Part shown: piece after piece, positions 11,340-23,816 of the stretch
Numbering within the stretch: position 1 is the stretch's first letter
Layout of the letters: every line of letters begins with the position of its first letter
From: Earliella scabrosa
Taxonomy: Eukaryota > Basidiomycota > Agaricomycetes > Polyporales > Polyporaceae
Direction: 5' to 3'
NCBI GenBank assembly: GCA_022605405.1
Contig: JABYQQ010000008.1
Span: forward strand, 1,674,001 to 1,738,000
Length of the DNA stretch: 64,000 bases
Notes under the pieces: model-generated
Databases searched by the model: none
Told to the model about the DNA's origin: nothing
What the model saw: only the letters and a program-made list of their open reading frames with translations
Position numbers and translations under genes: made by a program

Positions 11340-12420
11340 CCAAGCGCGTCCTCAACGCTCACTCCGCCGGCTATACCACCGTGCTCTCCATACCGACGAG
11401 ACATTTCTACCCGTCTCTCGCTTCTACAACAAGCGCCTTGTGCGCACAAGAGACCCGTTTTCCCCACTCCTGCACGCTGTACATGCCCACACTTCCTTGA
11501 TGTGTATCAACCTCACCCCACACGTTTGCACCGTTTTCGACGCATAACTGCCTTCGTCGACATCTCCTTGCCTTCCATGACGCGTCTCCGTCAACGTCCA
11601 TGCGTCTTCGCCCTCGTCCACGCATTTCCACCCTCTTCGGCGTGAATCTACTCACGTCCACCCACATCCACCCTCATCGACGAGACTCCACTCGCCACGG
11701 CACGTCTGCGCCTTTTGGCATGCGTGTCCACTCTCCACGATATGTCTCCGCCTTTCGCTGCTCTAGGAGCGTTGTCTCCACCATCCTGCACGTTTGCTCT
11801 CCTCTACGACGACTACCCACTGCGGTTCACGAATCGTCGCCAAGGACAACGCATCGCTAACCTCTATGACGCGCTTTCAACCTTCCAGACGCATCACAGA
11901 CCAGCCAGACGCGTTGTCGACCTGCCAGACGCGTCTACACGCTCCACAATTCAGACCCGTTCTGATCAACGTGCCTTCCGCCCTGGTTGACGCGCCTTCC
12001 GGCCCTTGTTGACGCGACTTCCGGTGGTCATGCGCCTTTTCCGCCCTCATCCGCCGTACCTACACGTATATACGCCCTTTTCGACACGTATCCGCGGCGG
12101 ACATCTTCGATGTGTCCGCGTCGTCCGGGACATCTCTCCGTTGTCCTATACGTTTCCTCCCTTCGTTACCGACTGACGTCCCTCCTGTACGTGTCTACAT
12201 CCAAGACCCGTTGTCAAGAACTGCGAGCCTTTGGACAGGTCGACCGACGGTCCCAACCTCTTCGACACATTCAACCCCGGCTCCATCTCCACCTCACCTC
12301 TGCAGCATTCCCCTCTCCTTTACAGCATCACGAACTCCATCGGTAACGCGGTTCTAGCATCCGCCGCGTGTCGCAACCATCTGCAACGCATCGAGACCAC
12401 CTGGACGCTTATCTCTTAAT
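11340..12420 (+). repeat. Degenerate ~20-base minisatellite, right arm
   Basis: Pyrimidine-rich plus-strand array. Successive units are about 20 bases, for example ACGCGTCTCCGTCAACGTCC, ATGCGTCTTCGCCCTCGTCC and ACGCATTTCCACCCTCTTCG near 11,580-11,640. Units drift toward the ends. Together with the left arm it forms a large imperfect inverted repeat centred near 11.0 kb, with about 0.8 kb of related but less regular sequence between the arms. Confidence 0.65.
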
Positions 12421-12594
12421 GGAACGCTTTGTTGTGCACTCTCACGACGGGTGTTCCGTGCGTCACTCATGTTTTTCCGCTCTTTTCCTCCACATGTATC
12501 CGTCAAATATTTGGTCAACCAGTAGAAAACATGTATGTGATAGAAATATTTGAGCGTGTGCTGGATGTGTGTGTGCGGCCTAAACAATTACCTC

Positions 12595-12814
12595 GCTGAC
12601 GTTTAGATAAGGTAAGAGATTCGAGAAATATTTGAGGTTGGATGGAGGCCGTTGTAGAAACGAGCGGCACCGCAGTGGAATGGAATACTTCGCCGACGCT
12701 GGAATCATCGGATGTGTAACAGAGAAGGGCAGATGCAGTGAGATCAGTGTGAAATATTCGAGACTTGAAGCTTGAAGAGGCGGGAGCTGAGGGTGTGGTA
12801 GAGTATAGCGCCAT
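12595..12814 (-). CDS. Possible first exon, unknown
   Basis: From an ATG at 12814 an open frame of about 73 residues, Ser/Thr-rich, runs into a plausible GTAATT donor. The following sequence enters the minisatellite arm and I could not find the next exon. The family is unknown. Confidence 0.2.
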
Positions 12815-13168
12815 AGGGAGAGACCAAACGATCTGAGTTAAGGCGGATAAATAATTGTCTTTTACCGTAAGTAAGCGGCTCAGATGATTTCAGTTAACCG
12901 ATACAAGTGTCAAGTGGCAGGCAGAATCAATTGTCTTGACGTCAAACTTCTAACACTGCAGTAGACCACTCAGTGTGATCGTTGATTATACCGCCAACCC
13001 ACGATAGAAGTGAATCAACTGATGGCATTGCGCGAGGAGTCGAAATCGTGTTTGACTAGCATATAGAGTTGTAGAAGTCGAGTCAAAAGAAAAACGACTG
13101 TGACGTGTCATCACAAGTATCGCAGTCGAAGCAATGACAAGTATAACTCGACAGCTGTACTAGAGCAT

Positions 13169-13456
13169 TCAAGACCGCTCCAGTAAGACAAAGTGATCCA
13201 TCAAGTCGATGCAACGCTTCTCCGTCACCAGATAGAACACTTCTTCTTCAACGTGCACCTCAACGTGAATACTCGCAGGTCGAGCGAGAGCGATTGCTTT
13301 GATAAGTTCTTGTACTTTGCGTTCTGACGCAAAGGGCGAAGAGCACTCCAAAATCACGTCCTCCATCCTGTTTGCTGCTATAGCTAATATCAGCGGTGCT
13401 TCAGATTCGAGTAAACATGGAGCATCGACCAAGGTGGTGTTCAAACCCGTAGACAA
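13169..13456 (-). CDS. Possible terminal exon, unknown
   Basis: An open minus-strand segment ending in a stop at 13169. It encodes a well-balanced acidic sequence (RMEDVILECSSPFASERKVQ, then ELIKAIALARPASIHVEVHV, then KRCIDLMDHFVLLERS) that looks like real protein with alternating strands and helices. Upstream exons were not identified. I do not recognise the family. Confidence 0.35.
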   Translation of the reverse strand: MSTGLNTTLVDAPCLLESEAPLILAIAANRMEDVILECSSPFASERKVQELIKAIALARPASIHVEVHVEEEVFYLVTEKRCIDLMDHFVLLERS

Positions 13457-14449
13457 CCTTCACATGCCTATGTTTGGTGAGCTTCCTGTAGAGTCTTTTA
13501 GTGAATGTTGTATGTAATAGGGACAACTGTATCGGGAATTTACCATAGTCTCCACCGCATAGAGATCCACTGCACGAATGTTGATAAAAACGGCATAGCA
13601 GGAAGAATGGTGGACGAGAATGAAGTACGAGTTAATGAAACTCGTCACGACGTTGGACCAATAGAAGGATTATACAGCCTATACAACTTTAAACCGATAC
13701 GATGCGCGGGCGGATGGTGTAACGGAAACGTCATAGAGCTCTCGTTTTCAGGTGTGATGTGTGTTGGTTCGAATCGACCGGCGACTACTTTTTACAATTT
13801 TCGATCGCTCTTCTAATGCAGTATTAAATACACATTTACTCCTCATGTGGATAGGATTGTGCGCAAAAAGTCCGCTCGACGCACTGTCCTGAGGACAGCC
13901 AAGTTGAGGTAAACGAAGGGGAGGGAAAAGCAGAAGCACAATAGCGACGGACGAGCGATGCACTGAACATACAAAAACGTCTTTAAGCGAGACACGCGAA
14001 TTGATTCGTCAGTCTCCATGTAAACTGTAGAAATCCGTACATGACCACAGTGGTGACATTTACAGTACACTATACTCAAAGGAACAGTCATCTACCGTAT
14101 CTTGGTTACGACGACAACTTCGGCATCGAAAACCACAATCGATTCATATAACTCGGACAGTGTACATATGAGGAACATTAGCAGGTGCCATAATCAAAAT
14201 CGCGCGTTGGAAGACAGAGACGCAAACTTCATCGCACGGTACTCTACATATCATGATACTTCAAGATTCCTACACCAATGCAAACGATGTCACTGAACAG
14301 TACACTACCCTACTCTCCATCTTACGAAAGACGCATCAAAAATAAGACGAGAGCAGGTCAAACCGATAAAGATCGAGGTCGACGTGCTGCCGACGATACA
14401 GTCGCTGCAGCAGACGATCAAACACAACGAACGTCTATAACACTGAAGT

Positions 14450-15624
14450 TCACTCACCTTCAGTTACAACTCCACGGGGTTGCACCTCCAATTCGGACGA
14501 ACGCAGTATACCTGCAGCGGTGCTTCGCGGAACCGCAACCGACGTGAACGCGCTTGGTAGAATGAGGACCGGTGTCGAGGTAACCCACTCATGCAACAAC
14601 GGATCAGTGCTGTCACATGAGTTGGTACAGTTATATGTAGTATGCAGCCTCCATACGACCATAGGACCGAACGGAGGGAGGTTCAGTACGTTAACTTCGT
14701 GGAAGCCGTCGCCCAAGGGATCCATGTATCCAACGAGCGAACCGCCGTCACCGAAGTACCGACCCTGCTGAGGACAAGTGAAACGAAAACGTTGACAAAC
14801 ATACGTTGTCGCCTGACCAGGAAGAGAGGGTCCAGTTCTGTACTCCGGCCAACTGCAGGGATTTACGGCAAAGTCGAATCCATGTCGAACCAAATGTCCC
14901 ATCGTTAGGTAATCGGTGTCGCAACAACCGGACATCCGGATATCCGCCACGAGCGTTCGACGGTTGAGAGTGAGCGCGGGATAAGCACACGCGAACGTGT
15001 GTTGGGTGATGAACGTCATGAGGGCAGAGGTGGGAAACCGGCCGAACGGAGCGCATGCGCTGATGGAAGCAGATCGATAGATCACTGCGACCACTCCGCT
15101 CTTCATGTAGAGAGCGGTCGAAGACACAATGTCACGATCGCGAAGAAACGAAGGGCTACTGTCGGACGCGCGGACACGTCGGATGTTGGTACCGTTCGAA
15201 GGGCAGGTGACGAGCCCGTTGACAAACACATCGAAGTGTCTGTTTCCCACGTATACTTCCAGAATTGGTGCGCGTAGGCCGGGGTCGCGAAGAACGAAGG
15301 ATACCGCCGCCACACCCCCAATGACCGCGCGGTGTTCAGAAAGAAGTTGAAAGAAAGGTTCTGGGGTGGGGAAAAAGGGTTGCAGCATTGTCCTATTGAA
15401 TCTGTCGACAGATCCAATCGACTCGGCATAAGTCGATCGGCACACGCCCCGCCACGCCATAAGGGACGTGATATCCATACTGTCCACGAGCAGACCCTGA
15501 AGCTCGGGCTGCAGACTGCAATAATCATAAGATGTCGGCCTGACATTCGGAATGTCAAGTACGCTTACTCAAGTATGTTCTCTACTGATGTTTCATCCAC
15601 AACTTCAGATGGGGGGCATTCCAT
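14450..15624 (-). CDS. F-box-like protein, divergent family, copy 2 (373 aa)
   Basis: Model: exons 15624-15569 and 15515-14450, 373 residues. The intron (GTAAGC...TTGCAG, 53 bases) is at the same position and phase as in copies 1 and 3: the first exon ends with two bases of a codon. The F-box-like start reads LQPELQGLLVDSMDITS then LMAWRGVCRSTYAES. The family blocks are all present: VIGGVAAVSFVLRDP, CAPFGRFPTSALMTFI, TFACAYPALTLNRRTLVADI, CPQQGRYFGDGGSLV, PFGPMVVWRL and DPLLHEWVTSTPV. No stop or frameshift is present. A role as an SCF substrate adaptor is inferred from the N-terminus only. Confidence 0.75.
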
Positions 15625-16337
15625 CCCTAAACAAATACAAGGGACTGCATCGGGCTGACAACGTTCGTTAATGCTATGCAAAACAAACCACACTGCAACT
15701 ATTACGCACCGGGGATGATGTAGAGCCCATAACGTGCAGCGAACGACGACGCGAGAGGTGTGATAAAAACGAGGATGAATACAGAGTACGGAAAGAGACT
15801 GTAACGCGACAGACTGAAGGAACGCGCTCAGTTATAATCGGGATTAAGATCACAATCGATACACGGATGTAATGCAAGATGCAACATCGATCTCACGGTA
15901 CGAACACTTCACTCGTTGATCAAATAAGTGACGTGCTGAAGAACTATTCACACGCAACGAAGAAGTACATATCACGAACACAGCTATGATAGGTGATGAT
16001 CACATCACCCTCCTGCTGCAACTTGCAACGATATGTGTAACTCTATCACATGATGCCACAGCATGCTCCATATTGACGGTAACAGAACCGTTTATCATAT
16101 ATGATTGATGTCGTTGACGGTCACAATCATGATCGCACTCCCAGTGCTAATATCCGTGATACTGTATAATTTCATCAAAGCGCGTGATTCCGTACGGTCG
16201 TGCACGGATATATAGACAACATACTGTATGTTATACACAACACGGCAGATATTATACACAACCTGGTGCACAGGTCTAAAGGCACATTAGTACATTACAT
16301 TACAACGAAACACTGCCAAAACACATGTAACCACAGT
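15625..16337. other. Intergenic, nothing recognised
   Basis: Short open frames only. It separates the start of the F-box-like copy 2 from the 3' end of the ribonucleotide reductase-like gene. Confidence 0.5.
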
Positions 16338-18803
16338 TCATACTCGATAGAATCCCGTCTTCAGTCCTGCATTCCACGCGAAATACTGCATGCGTTTCTG
16401 AAGGCCGGTTGAATACTCGTTTCGGATAGAAAGTAGGATAATACTACTCACCAAACCTCCCACCGTACAGCCGGGATAATCCGTGATCACGGCATCGATT
16501 TGTTCGACAAACGGGGCCCGGTCAGCCGCCATTCGCAACGCGATCAGGGGATCTAGTGTGCGCCTTGGTCGATACAATGCCGTGATTTCGATTGGAATAT
16601 TGCCGGCGAACCTAAAACTGCCTAAACTACCGCCATAAGCTCCACTTACTGCTGGATCACTCGAAACTTACCATGCAGCCAGAAGAGGGCGGATCTGTTC
16701 ATGGGGTTCCAGTGGCCTGCGTTTTTGAGAGCGTCCACGAGCGACGTTCGAACATGACTATAGACGTATGATCCGGGTTCCCCGCTGACCATGTTACTAT
16801 AAAATAATGAGCTCATACGTCACCTGGTAAAGATCCATCGCGCATACTTATCGTGAGGTCCAGCCGCATCTGGACCTATTCCACAGTAGAAGTGCGGAAC
16901 TTCACCCGGTTGCGACGTTAACACCGAATTGCGTAATCCGAATTGAGCTATTTGCATCCTAAGACGATCGAAGTTGAACCTCTGCGACGGCACCACGGGA
17001 AACATATCCATGTACAGCCTTCCATTTGAACTCGGTGACGCCGACCAGCCAGGATAAGGCCCGCGAGTTCGGGCCAATTCGCAGCTACCCTCCAGTACGC
17101 CGTGATAGATGGCTTCAAAGACCCCAACATTGACGAGACGGGCCTCATCAGTCCCATATCGATAACCTAGTCGCAGTAAGACGTCGGCCAACCCATGCGC
17201 AGAAATGCTGAGACCTCGACTCCTGTACGTATGATGTCGGGCTGCAACGGACGCGAACACCAGCCGATCGATGATGGTGTCGCACGTAATCGCCGCAAGT
17301 ACCGCCGTACTGTGCAAAGAAAGGTAATCGTAGGATCCGTCTTCCTTCAAGAAGGGAGCAACCGCGACAGAAGCTGGTACGGATACAGGCCACCGAGTTA
17401 TTGAAGACGCTTGTCCAAGGTCGAGTACTTTACCGGACGCGTGTATGGGACCATTACGTTTAACATTGTTGAGGTCTAACAAATACCGGTCAGAACGGAC
17501 TGTGACACCTCTACTCAAACTGACCATTGACGGTGCACTGAAAGACGCAACATGGACTAGAGCAGGTCACCTGCGCGGTGCATATAAACCCCCATAATTC
17601 GTCGGCCAGAATGTCGATCTTCGCAAGACCTCAAGATTCGTACTCTTCATAAAGACGCTGAAATTTCGACCCCGACGCCCCATGGAGAAGAGGTACATCA
17701 TCGGGGTCGAACAACGACCACCGTTCGTTGTTCTGTATACGCTCCATACTGCGAAAATCAACATAACAGGTCTACGACAAGAAAGGATAAACACTCACAA
17801 CAGATCCGGTAACCAAAGCACCGGTACGAAACTATTCACAGATATGGTCCTACAAGCATCATATCGGGTACGTGTCACGAATTCTTGTACGTCGCAATGC
17901 CAGACAGGAAGGTTCAAGGAGCCGAGGGAATCCGTTCTGAATACGCAGCTCTTATGGTACTGAGCATGCATTTCAAACACGCGCAGCAACCTCATCAGAT
18001 CACAATCCCCACCACAGCTATTAACGCGTCATCATATATCAGGGAAACCCAACGGGTGGATACGTGAACACGCACCTGGTAGAAGACACGGCTCCAATAT
18101 ATACACCAACATCTGATCCCGAACTCCAGATGTCATCTAGGGCGGCAAGAGTCGATCCGATATCGGATGCCGAGGCGTCGATATGACATATTGCGTCCGG
18201 GGAGGTCATAGGAGTTGTAGTGGCAGCGTTGCGTAACACCGTCGACGGTAGGACGAATCGACCCTCAGATAGGGCGTCATACGTTTCCAGTGCCCGTCGA
18301 AGGTCATGAAGATGGATAGCGACAGCAGTTCTCATGAACATGAACTGCAAACGTTCCACTGGGCGCTGTCCATCTGTAATTAACGCAGATTTCGCGAAAG
18401 ATTTCAGTTCTCCACTGAGCAACGTCAGAAAATATACTCAGATTTATAACCTTTCACTCACTACGTATATCGGAAGTCGCGTTCATGATTCAGTGCAGAT
18501 TCAATGGCCGTTGAATTTTCAAAAACGAAATCGGCAACGCTACTATCCAACCGAACGGCACCCTGTTTGAAGATAAACGGTCAGATACACTGATCGACGG
18601 GAGTGCAAGAACACGCACGCCACTGTTTAGATGTTTTCGACACCATTTCACAAAGGAAGGCTCAACCACAGCCTGAATGTTGCTCGCATATATACGACCA
18701 GCTAGTAAAGCGTATTCAGGTTGAAAGCGACCGAAACCTGCGACAATATGTGCGATGCGATCCTGCCGTAGGGTAAGCTCAGTAGAAAGGACGTGTAAGT
18801 AAT
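16338..18803 (-). CDS. Ribonucleotide reductase large-subunit homologue without active-site cysteines
   Basis: Nine exons can be joined in frame with GT-AG introns: about 18803-18619, 18562-18465, 18414-18076, 18017-17799, 17748-17644, 17537-16848, 16796-16672, 16621-16452, 16397-16338 (about 660 aa). Class I R1 landmarks occur in order: PEYALLAGRIYASN, RLQFMFMRTAVAIH then ETYDALSEGRF, FVPVLWLPDLF then NERWSLFDPDDVP, KEDGSYDYLSLHS, GLADVLLRLGYRY, EAIYHGVLEGSCELA then RGPYPGW, LYMDMFPVVPSQRF, LRNSVL, RMAADRAPFVEQ and AWNAGLKTGFY. Functional R1 needs the thiyl-radical Cys in NLCTEI, its partner in CNLAS, a PTAST phosphate loop and a C-terminal Tyr pair. The region expected to carry both NLCTEI and CNLAS (about 17537-17330) encodes no Cys, the phosphate loop is replaced, and the Tyr pair is reduced to FYRV. 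The N-terminal ATP cone was not found. Reductase activity is therefore unlikely. Confidence 0.8.
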
Positions 18804-18809
18804 CTTACG

Positions 18810-19853
18810 GGAGACGAATCATGAGTACGATCAGCTGTTATTGCTTGATGAACCGCACAAGCAATTCTACAACCACACCACAATCAGCAGGACGGTACTC
18901 ATGAAAAAGACAAATTCATACGCTTCCGCGTTATTGGATATAGCCCGAAGATCGGAAGACAGCTGTAGCATCAACTCAGTACAAAAGAAACACCACAGGG
19001 TGCTATCATAGTATAACCATACCAGTCTGTACGTGTCGATAAACTTGTACAAGATAACGCACAGTCAGCGGTTGAGAACAGTGGGATACCCGTTGATTCA
19101 TTTACTCACGTCGTCCGGTAGGAACTGATTACGATCGAGGCTGTGAACGTGATGAACAACGAGCCGCAATATTGATACTGTGTATACCTACTTCATAACG
19201 TCAATGGAATAATGCTCGGTACAGACGAAGCCATGTATGTTGATAGAATACGAGATAGTACAGGCAAGTGATCACTACCCATGTAGTCGATGTATATATA
19301 GTCGTTAAACATCGAACATCATAAAGGAAGACGTCAAATGTTGCGAAATATGTACTCGATGAGATTTCAATACTCACCACTGAAAGAGAGCAAGTCACCC
19401 ACGTTTCGATACGAACGAGCAGTCAACAGTAGAACCTCCAACTGATACACAGCGCCGCATCGCACAACACCATTCACACCTCACGTCGATATCGATGAAC
19501 GACCACATGTCAGACAGATGTAACAGAACACACACGCAACATTATCTAATAACGTTCCTCGTTCTCTACAACGTAGTCGAACTGGCCTGACATACATGCT
19601 CGATTACATATTCAATTTCCACCAACGCATCAATACACAACATACGCATAACCGCCTACAATGTATTCTTACCACATCGATCACATGTTTACGACGCGCA
19701 ACAATATTAAACTTCAGTTGCCAAACAAAGGATAATACATCTTATACTTCGCGGAAAGAATGACAACAACACCTATGAATCAATATCGACACGAGAACCA
19801 AGACATCAGAATGTTCGAGATCACGGTATCCAACGACGTCCGACGTTATCCAT
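18810..19853. other. No recognisable gene; may hold the 5' exon of the RNR-like gene
   Basis: The missing N-terminus of the ribonucleotide reductase-like protein should lie here if it exists, but no segment resembling an ATP-cone domain could be read. No repeat is evident. Confidence 0.4.
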
Positions 19854-22338
19854 CTAATCTATGTTCACAAAATCATCGCCACTATCACAGGGAGGCGGCC
19901 TCAAACGATTGGAAGAGGTATCATAAGTACTGGCAAAACTTCAGATGTCGATTCATCATTAAACAAACACGAATACTCACCGTTGCATATACAGATTCAG
20001 ATGCCGTCGGTCCGGGTAGTTGATATTGGTGACGCGCGCCGTATGCCGTTGGGAGTGACGGAAGGCGATAACATTACCCCTCAACTGAATACCGAGAGTG
20101 AATTGAAGGCAGCGATTAACTTGAGACTGTATAGATGGAGTACTGACGACCAGCGTGAACCGGTTCGACAGCGTATAATCAACCGACGGAATGGAGTGCA
20201 CTGGAATCCGTTCCATCCCGAGGGGAAACCATCGGCTAACGTCAAAATCCTCCAACCAACACGAGGCCAATGGATCGTTGTCCTCAGACTGTCGGACAGG
20301 TAGATGAAGTAAAACAGGTCTGAAATCTCCAACTGGATATAACAGGACCCGTATCGTTCGTGACGCTCGTCCCTGAAATATAATCAAACTCGTATTCATT
20401 GTTGAGCATGTCACCGAATACGTACGGACGAGACTTCTTCTTTAGCCTGTCTATTCCACAGTGTAGTCGCAGCTTGACGGGTGCGCTCCAACTGGGAACG
20501 TCCGACGCATACCTAACTGCCAATTTCAGTATAATCGTCGTATTTCGGAGCTAACCGTCACATACCGCAGACAATTCGCTCATACCGATGAATATGCAGC
20601 AACATCACCCGTTCACCTGTACTGGTACTTATATACCAACCCGCCAACAGATCAGCACACTCAAAACAGCACGCGCAACTTCCCCACGACCTCACGCCGA
20701 TGGCGTTCTACGCATTACAGTGTTAGTAGATGAACGACGACTAACCAACAATCATACCTGACAAGATGAGGACATAAAGTAACGGCTCGAAACAAAGAAG
20801 CGTATACATTAACGGATCCCGCCCATACCGTTGGGATCCCGTTGATTCAGACCGCAGTCGTAAACAACGACCGACAGCACGTTTCCACCGCGATGCATAG
20901 AAGATACCGGTGAAAATATACTCGATAGGAGAAAACCGAACAACTAATGAATTATACAAATCAGTCAACCACATACTTTGAGTCCTCGACATGCAGACAG
21001 CAACGCGGATACATCAACCATACAGCAATTTTACTCAACGTCGTATTTCTATTATAACCCGCCGGCTTCACATATCATACGACGGTTTGACTTGAGAACT
21101 AGCCGAATCAAAACATGCAGGTAGTACATCACCCGATGCTTCCGATGCACCTCATTAAATACGTCGTACACACGTGTAGCAAGGTACGAATGCTCACCAC
21201 CCATTATCGAATGATCGCCAACGTCAGTTGTAAATGTGGGCTGAAGAATCTTCTTCCGTACGCGCTTGACGACGCTGGTATGTGTCGATCGCCGCTATGT
21301 CGAAGTCATAATCAATACGCTGTTATATACTCGGAAGTACATCAAATCAGTCGTACGCCTACCTTTCGGGTATCAGATACGTCCGAACTACCCTGAGCAT
21401 TGTGCGCTTGTATGCACAATGTCCAATAGTTGGACGCCCCACACGCCGTCACATTCGGGGAAAGCGCGGGCGCGAGATTCTGTGTAGGAGAACGGTACGT
21501 CGCTGGTAAGAATCGACTTATCACGATTGGAGAAGTTGTATTGATATGGTAAGCAGGTGTGGCAACGATACCGTCGTCGATAGACGACGGGTCCCCATCA
21601 ACCTCACGTGGCGAGACGGATCCTCTTTTTTCTACATGTGTGCAACGGCATGTATTAGTTCAACATATGACAGTAGAGTGAAGACGACACGCACCTACTG
21701 AATCATTGCCTTCGCCGTCATATACATGATCATCCACGACAGGGGACGCGGTTGAATCGCACTCTGGAGATTGATATACCACCGATATCTCCTCGTCATC
21801 GAAAGGATCAGAAACCTCGAGCTCGTAGGGCACCTGATAACAAGAGTATAACATGACAATGTAGAACGCACATTGACAAATATAGCTGTACTTACCAACG
21901 ACCGTCGAACGCCATCCACAGGAGGATCAGTATTCACAGAACCAATTTCACGCTCTCGGGGATCGGATGCGAATAAAGAGGATGTGATATTGTCCACGAC
22001 TTCATCAGCTGGAAATTGCGAGCAGTGTTGAACGGATGTAATTTGAAGATGATCCGCGATGCCAACGTCCGCAATCTCGTCGGTAGAACAATGCGAGTAG
22101 TCTTCAACAACTGCATCTTGCAACCGACCGGCCATACTATCGCCATATGAAGCTGAATCTTGCACTCCATCCTAGACCACAACAATAAGAGATTGGAACG
22201 AAGCCAACGAACATACGCGCTTACCCCCGTATTCAGCCGCGTGTCTAAAAGGCTGGTAGTGTCGTTGAAATTGAAGTATTCTTGAGATGCAAACATAGGC
22301 TTAGGGGAGACGATACAGTACGAGTCCGCAGCAGACAT
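19854..22338 (-). CDS. Unknown eight-exon protein, family shared with 53.7-54.7 kb (about 505 aa)
   Basis: Model: exons 22338-22225, 22171-21896, 21833-21695, 21631-21392, 20943-20758, 20516-20422, 20372-19981 and 19929-19854. All are GT-AG and the frame is kept throughout, giving about 505 residues. The N-terminal half is acidic and Asp/Ser-rich (likely disordered). Residues about 190-260 hold the best conserved block, RFLPATYRSPTQNLAPALSP followed by CGASNYWTLCIQAHNAQ. The C-terminal half is basic, with a lysine cluster (DRLKKKSRPY) that could act as a nuclear signal. The second copy shares the first four exons and their boundaries. I do not recognise the family. The acidic/basic layout would fit a nuclear regulator, but that is only a guess. 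The 448-base intron 4 is long for this locus and could hide another exon. Confidence 0.6.
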
Positions 22339-23816
22339 GGCAGTTGACGTATTAGCCGCAGTGGTGGATTCGTCGGTCAGTTCACCCTCGCACTATTATA
22401 CAATGTTTGTAGAGAAACATGAACGTATTGAACGAAAATTCAATATCAGCGGAGGACGCACCAAGTCATAAAGAAAGCGATCCTTGTCGTACTCCACAGT
22501 CTCCATGGACCCTTCGTCATCACTTAAGACCGCAGACGAGCCGGTCTCAACAGCAGTCTATAACACATACGATGATAAGCTTCAATCGAACGCAACATGA
22601 CATTCAACGTACCGACTCCCAATCGAACATGAGTACTGGAGGACGTTGCGAACGGAAAGAACGTGAAACTTCGAAGATAGCAGGACGGAGAGGTTGGCAA
22701 ATGAAGGTGCAGGAGTCGGAGAAGATATATAAACCTATAACAAAAGGCGATGAAGTTACAGAACAGAATGTTAACCAAGTCTCACAGATTAACGATAAAC
22801 GCAGTCAGGAGACGAAAGAAAGTTTGACCGGCGGCTGAAAGGACAAGTATTTCCAAAATGCGCCCGTATCATTGATGAACAGCAGTACACCAACGATGGA
22901 ATAAGCAAGTTCGATATCAATCAAACGTATTCGCATGAATGATATTGACGGCAAGGTACGTCATCAAGCGAAAGCCAATCACAACTGATATCATACAACC
23001 ACGACGTGCGATGAAACCTGCTAGGTATGATACTCATCATACCGTCAGTGAATAGACATATAATGTAGGGATATGGACGACGGACTAACAGCATTAGATG
23101 CACGACGTTACGCAGCAGCCTCCGAATTATCTACTATCATCCTACCTCACAGACGATACAATCGGGGTCATCCATTGTAATCATCTTCGCAATCCAGATC
23201 CGACGACGGATGATAATACGACAATATTTATACATTTACAGCGGTCGCATGGGGATCAGATGGTACTCGTATATCGGAAGATGAGAGATTCAAACGCACG
23301 AACATCAACAACAGCAACTCAACGAGTTTTAACGATGCGAAAGTAATTACAACACACGACCAACACGGTCATCAACGATACTGCGGTAATATGATGCCTA
23401 TAGAATTGAGTGGAAGACCTATTAACACCGTAATAACATTAGTCGTGTTCCGCCAGACGACTTCACCGTATACTAGTCAAAACCAAAAGATTTACATCCA
23501 ATGCAAAGTTCCGTACAATTAATTGCATTTAACAAAAGACTGACGTCCTACAACAATATCACGAATTTCATCGGATCGTTCGGTCCAAACCAACAGTTCG
23601 TGTTTGTATCATTCGTGTCATGAATACAACTCTCCACACAAAAGACGACGATGCGCGGTTAATACACAATAAGTTCGATTACACCGACACGTCCTAATCA
23701 ACTAAAATAAATGTATACAACCAACTGCCTTTGCATTTTGTAACGAAGATACACAGGAAGACAGTACAAGAACAGAATATTCGCAATGATCACCCATACG
23801 ATTGTAGTCCAATCAA
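22339..23816. other. No confident gene
   Basis: A plus-strand frame of 139 codons (22419-22838), rich in Gln, Ser and Lys, lies divergent to the unknown gene. I see no domain or splice support for it. The rest, to 23.8 kb, is AT-rich with short frames only. Confidence 0.4.

Noticed and set aside
11298..12357. Several overlapping 80-120-codon plus-strand frames
   Set aside because: Same cause: the right minisatellite arm has few stop triplets in any frame.
17577..17643. The TGA after YES in the RNR-like gene as proof of a pseudogene
   Set aside because: A GT-AG intron (17643-17538) skips it and keeps the frame into the next exon, so the gene may still be expressed.
22419..22838. 139-codon plus-strand frame upstream of the unknown gene
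   Set aside because: Low-complexity Gln/Ser/Lys content and no homologous segment beside the second copy at 54 kb; kept only as a note.
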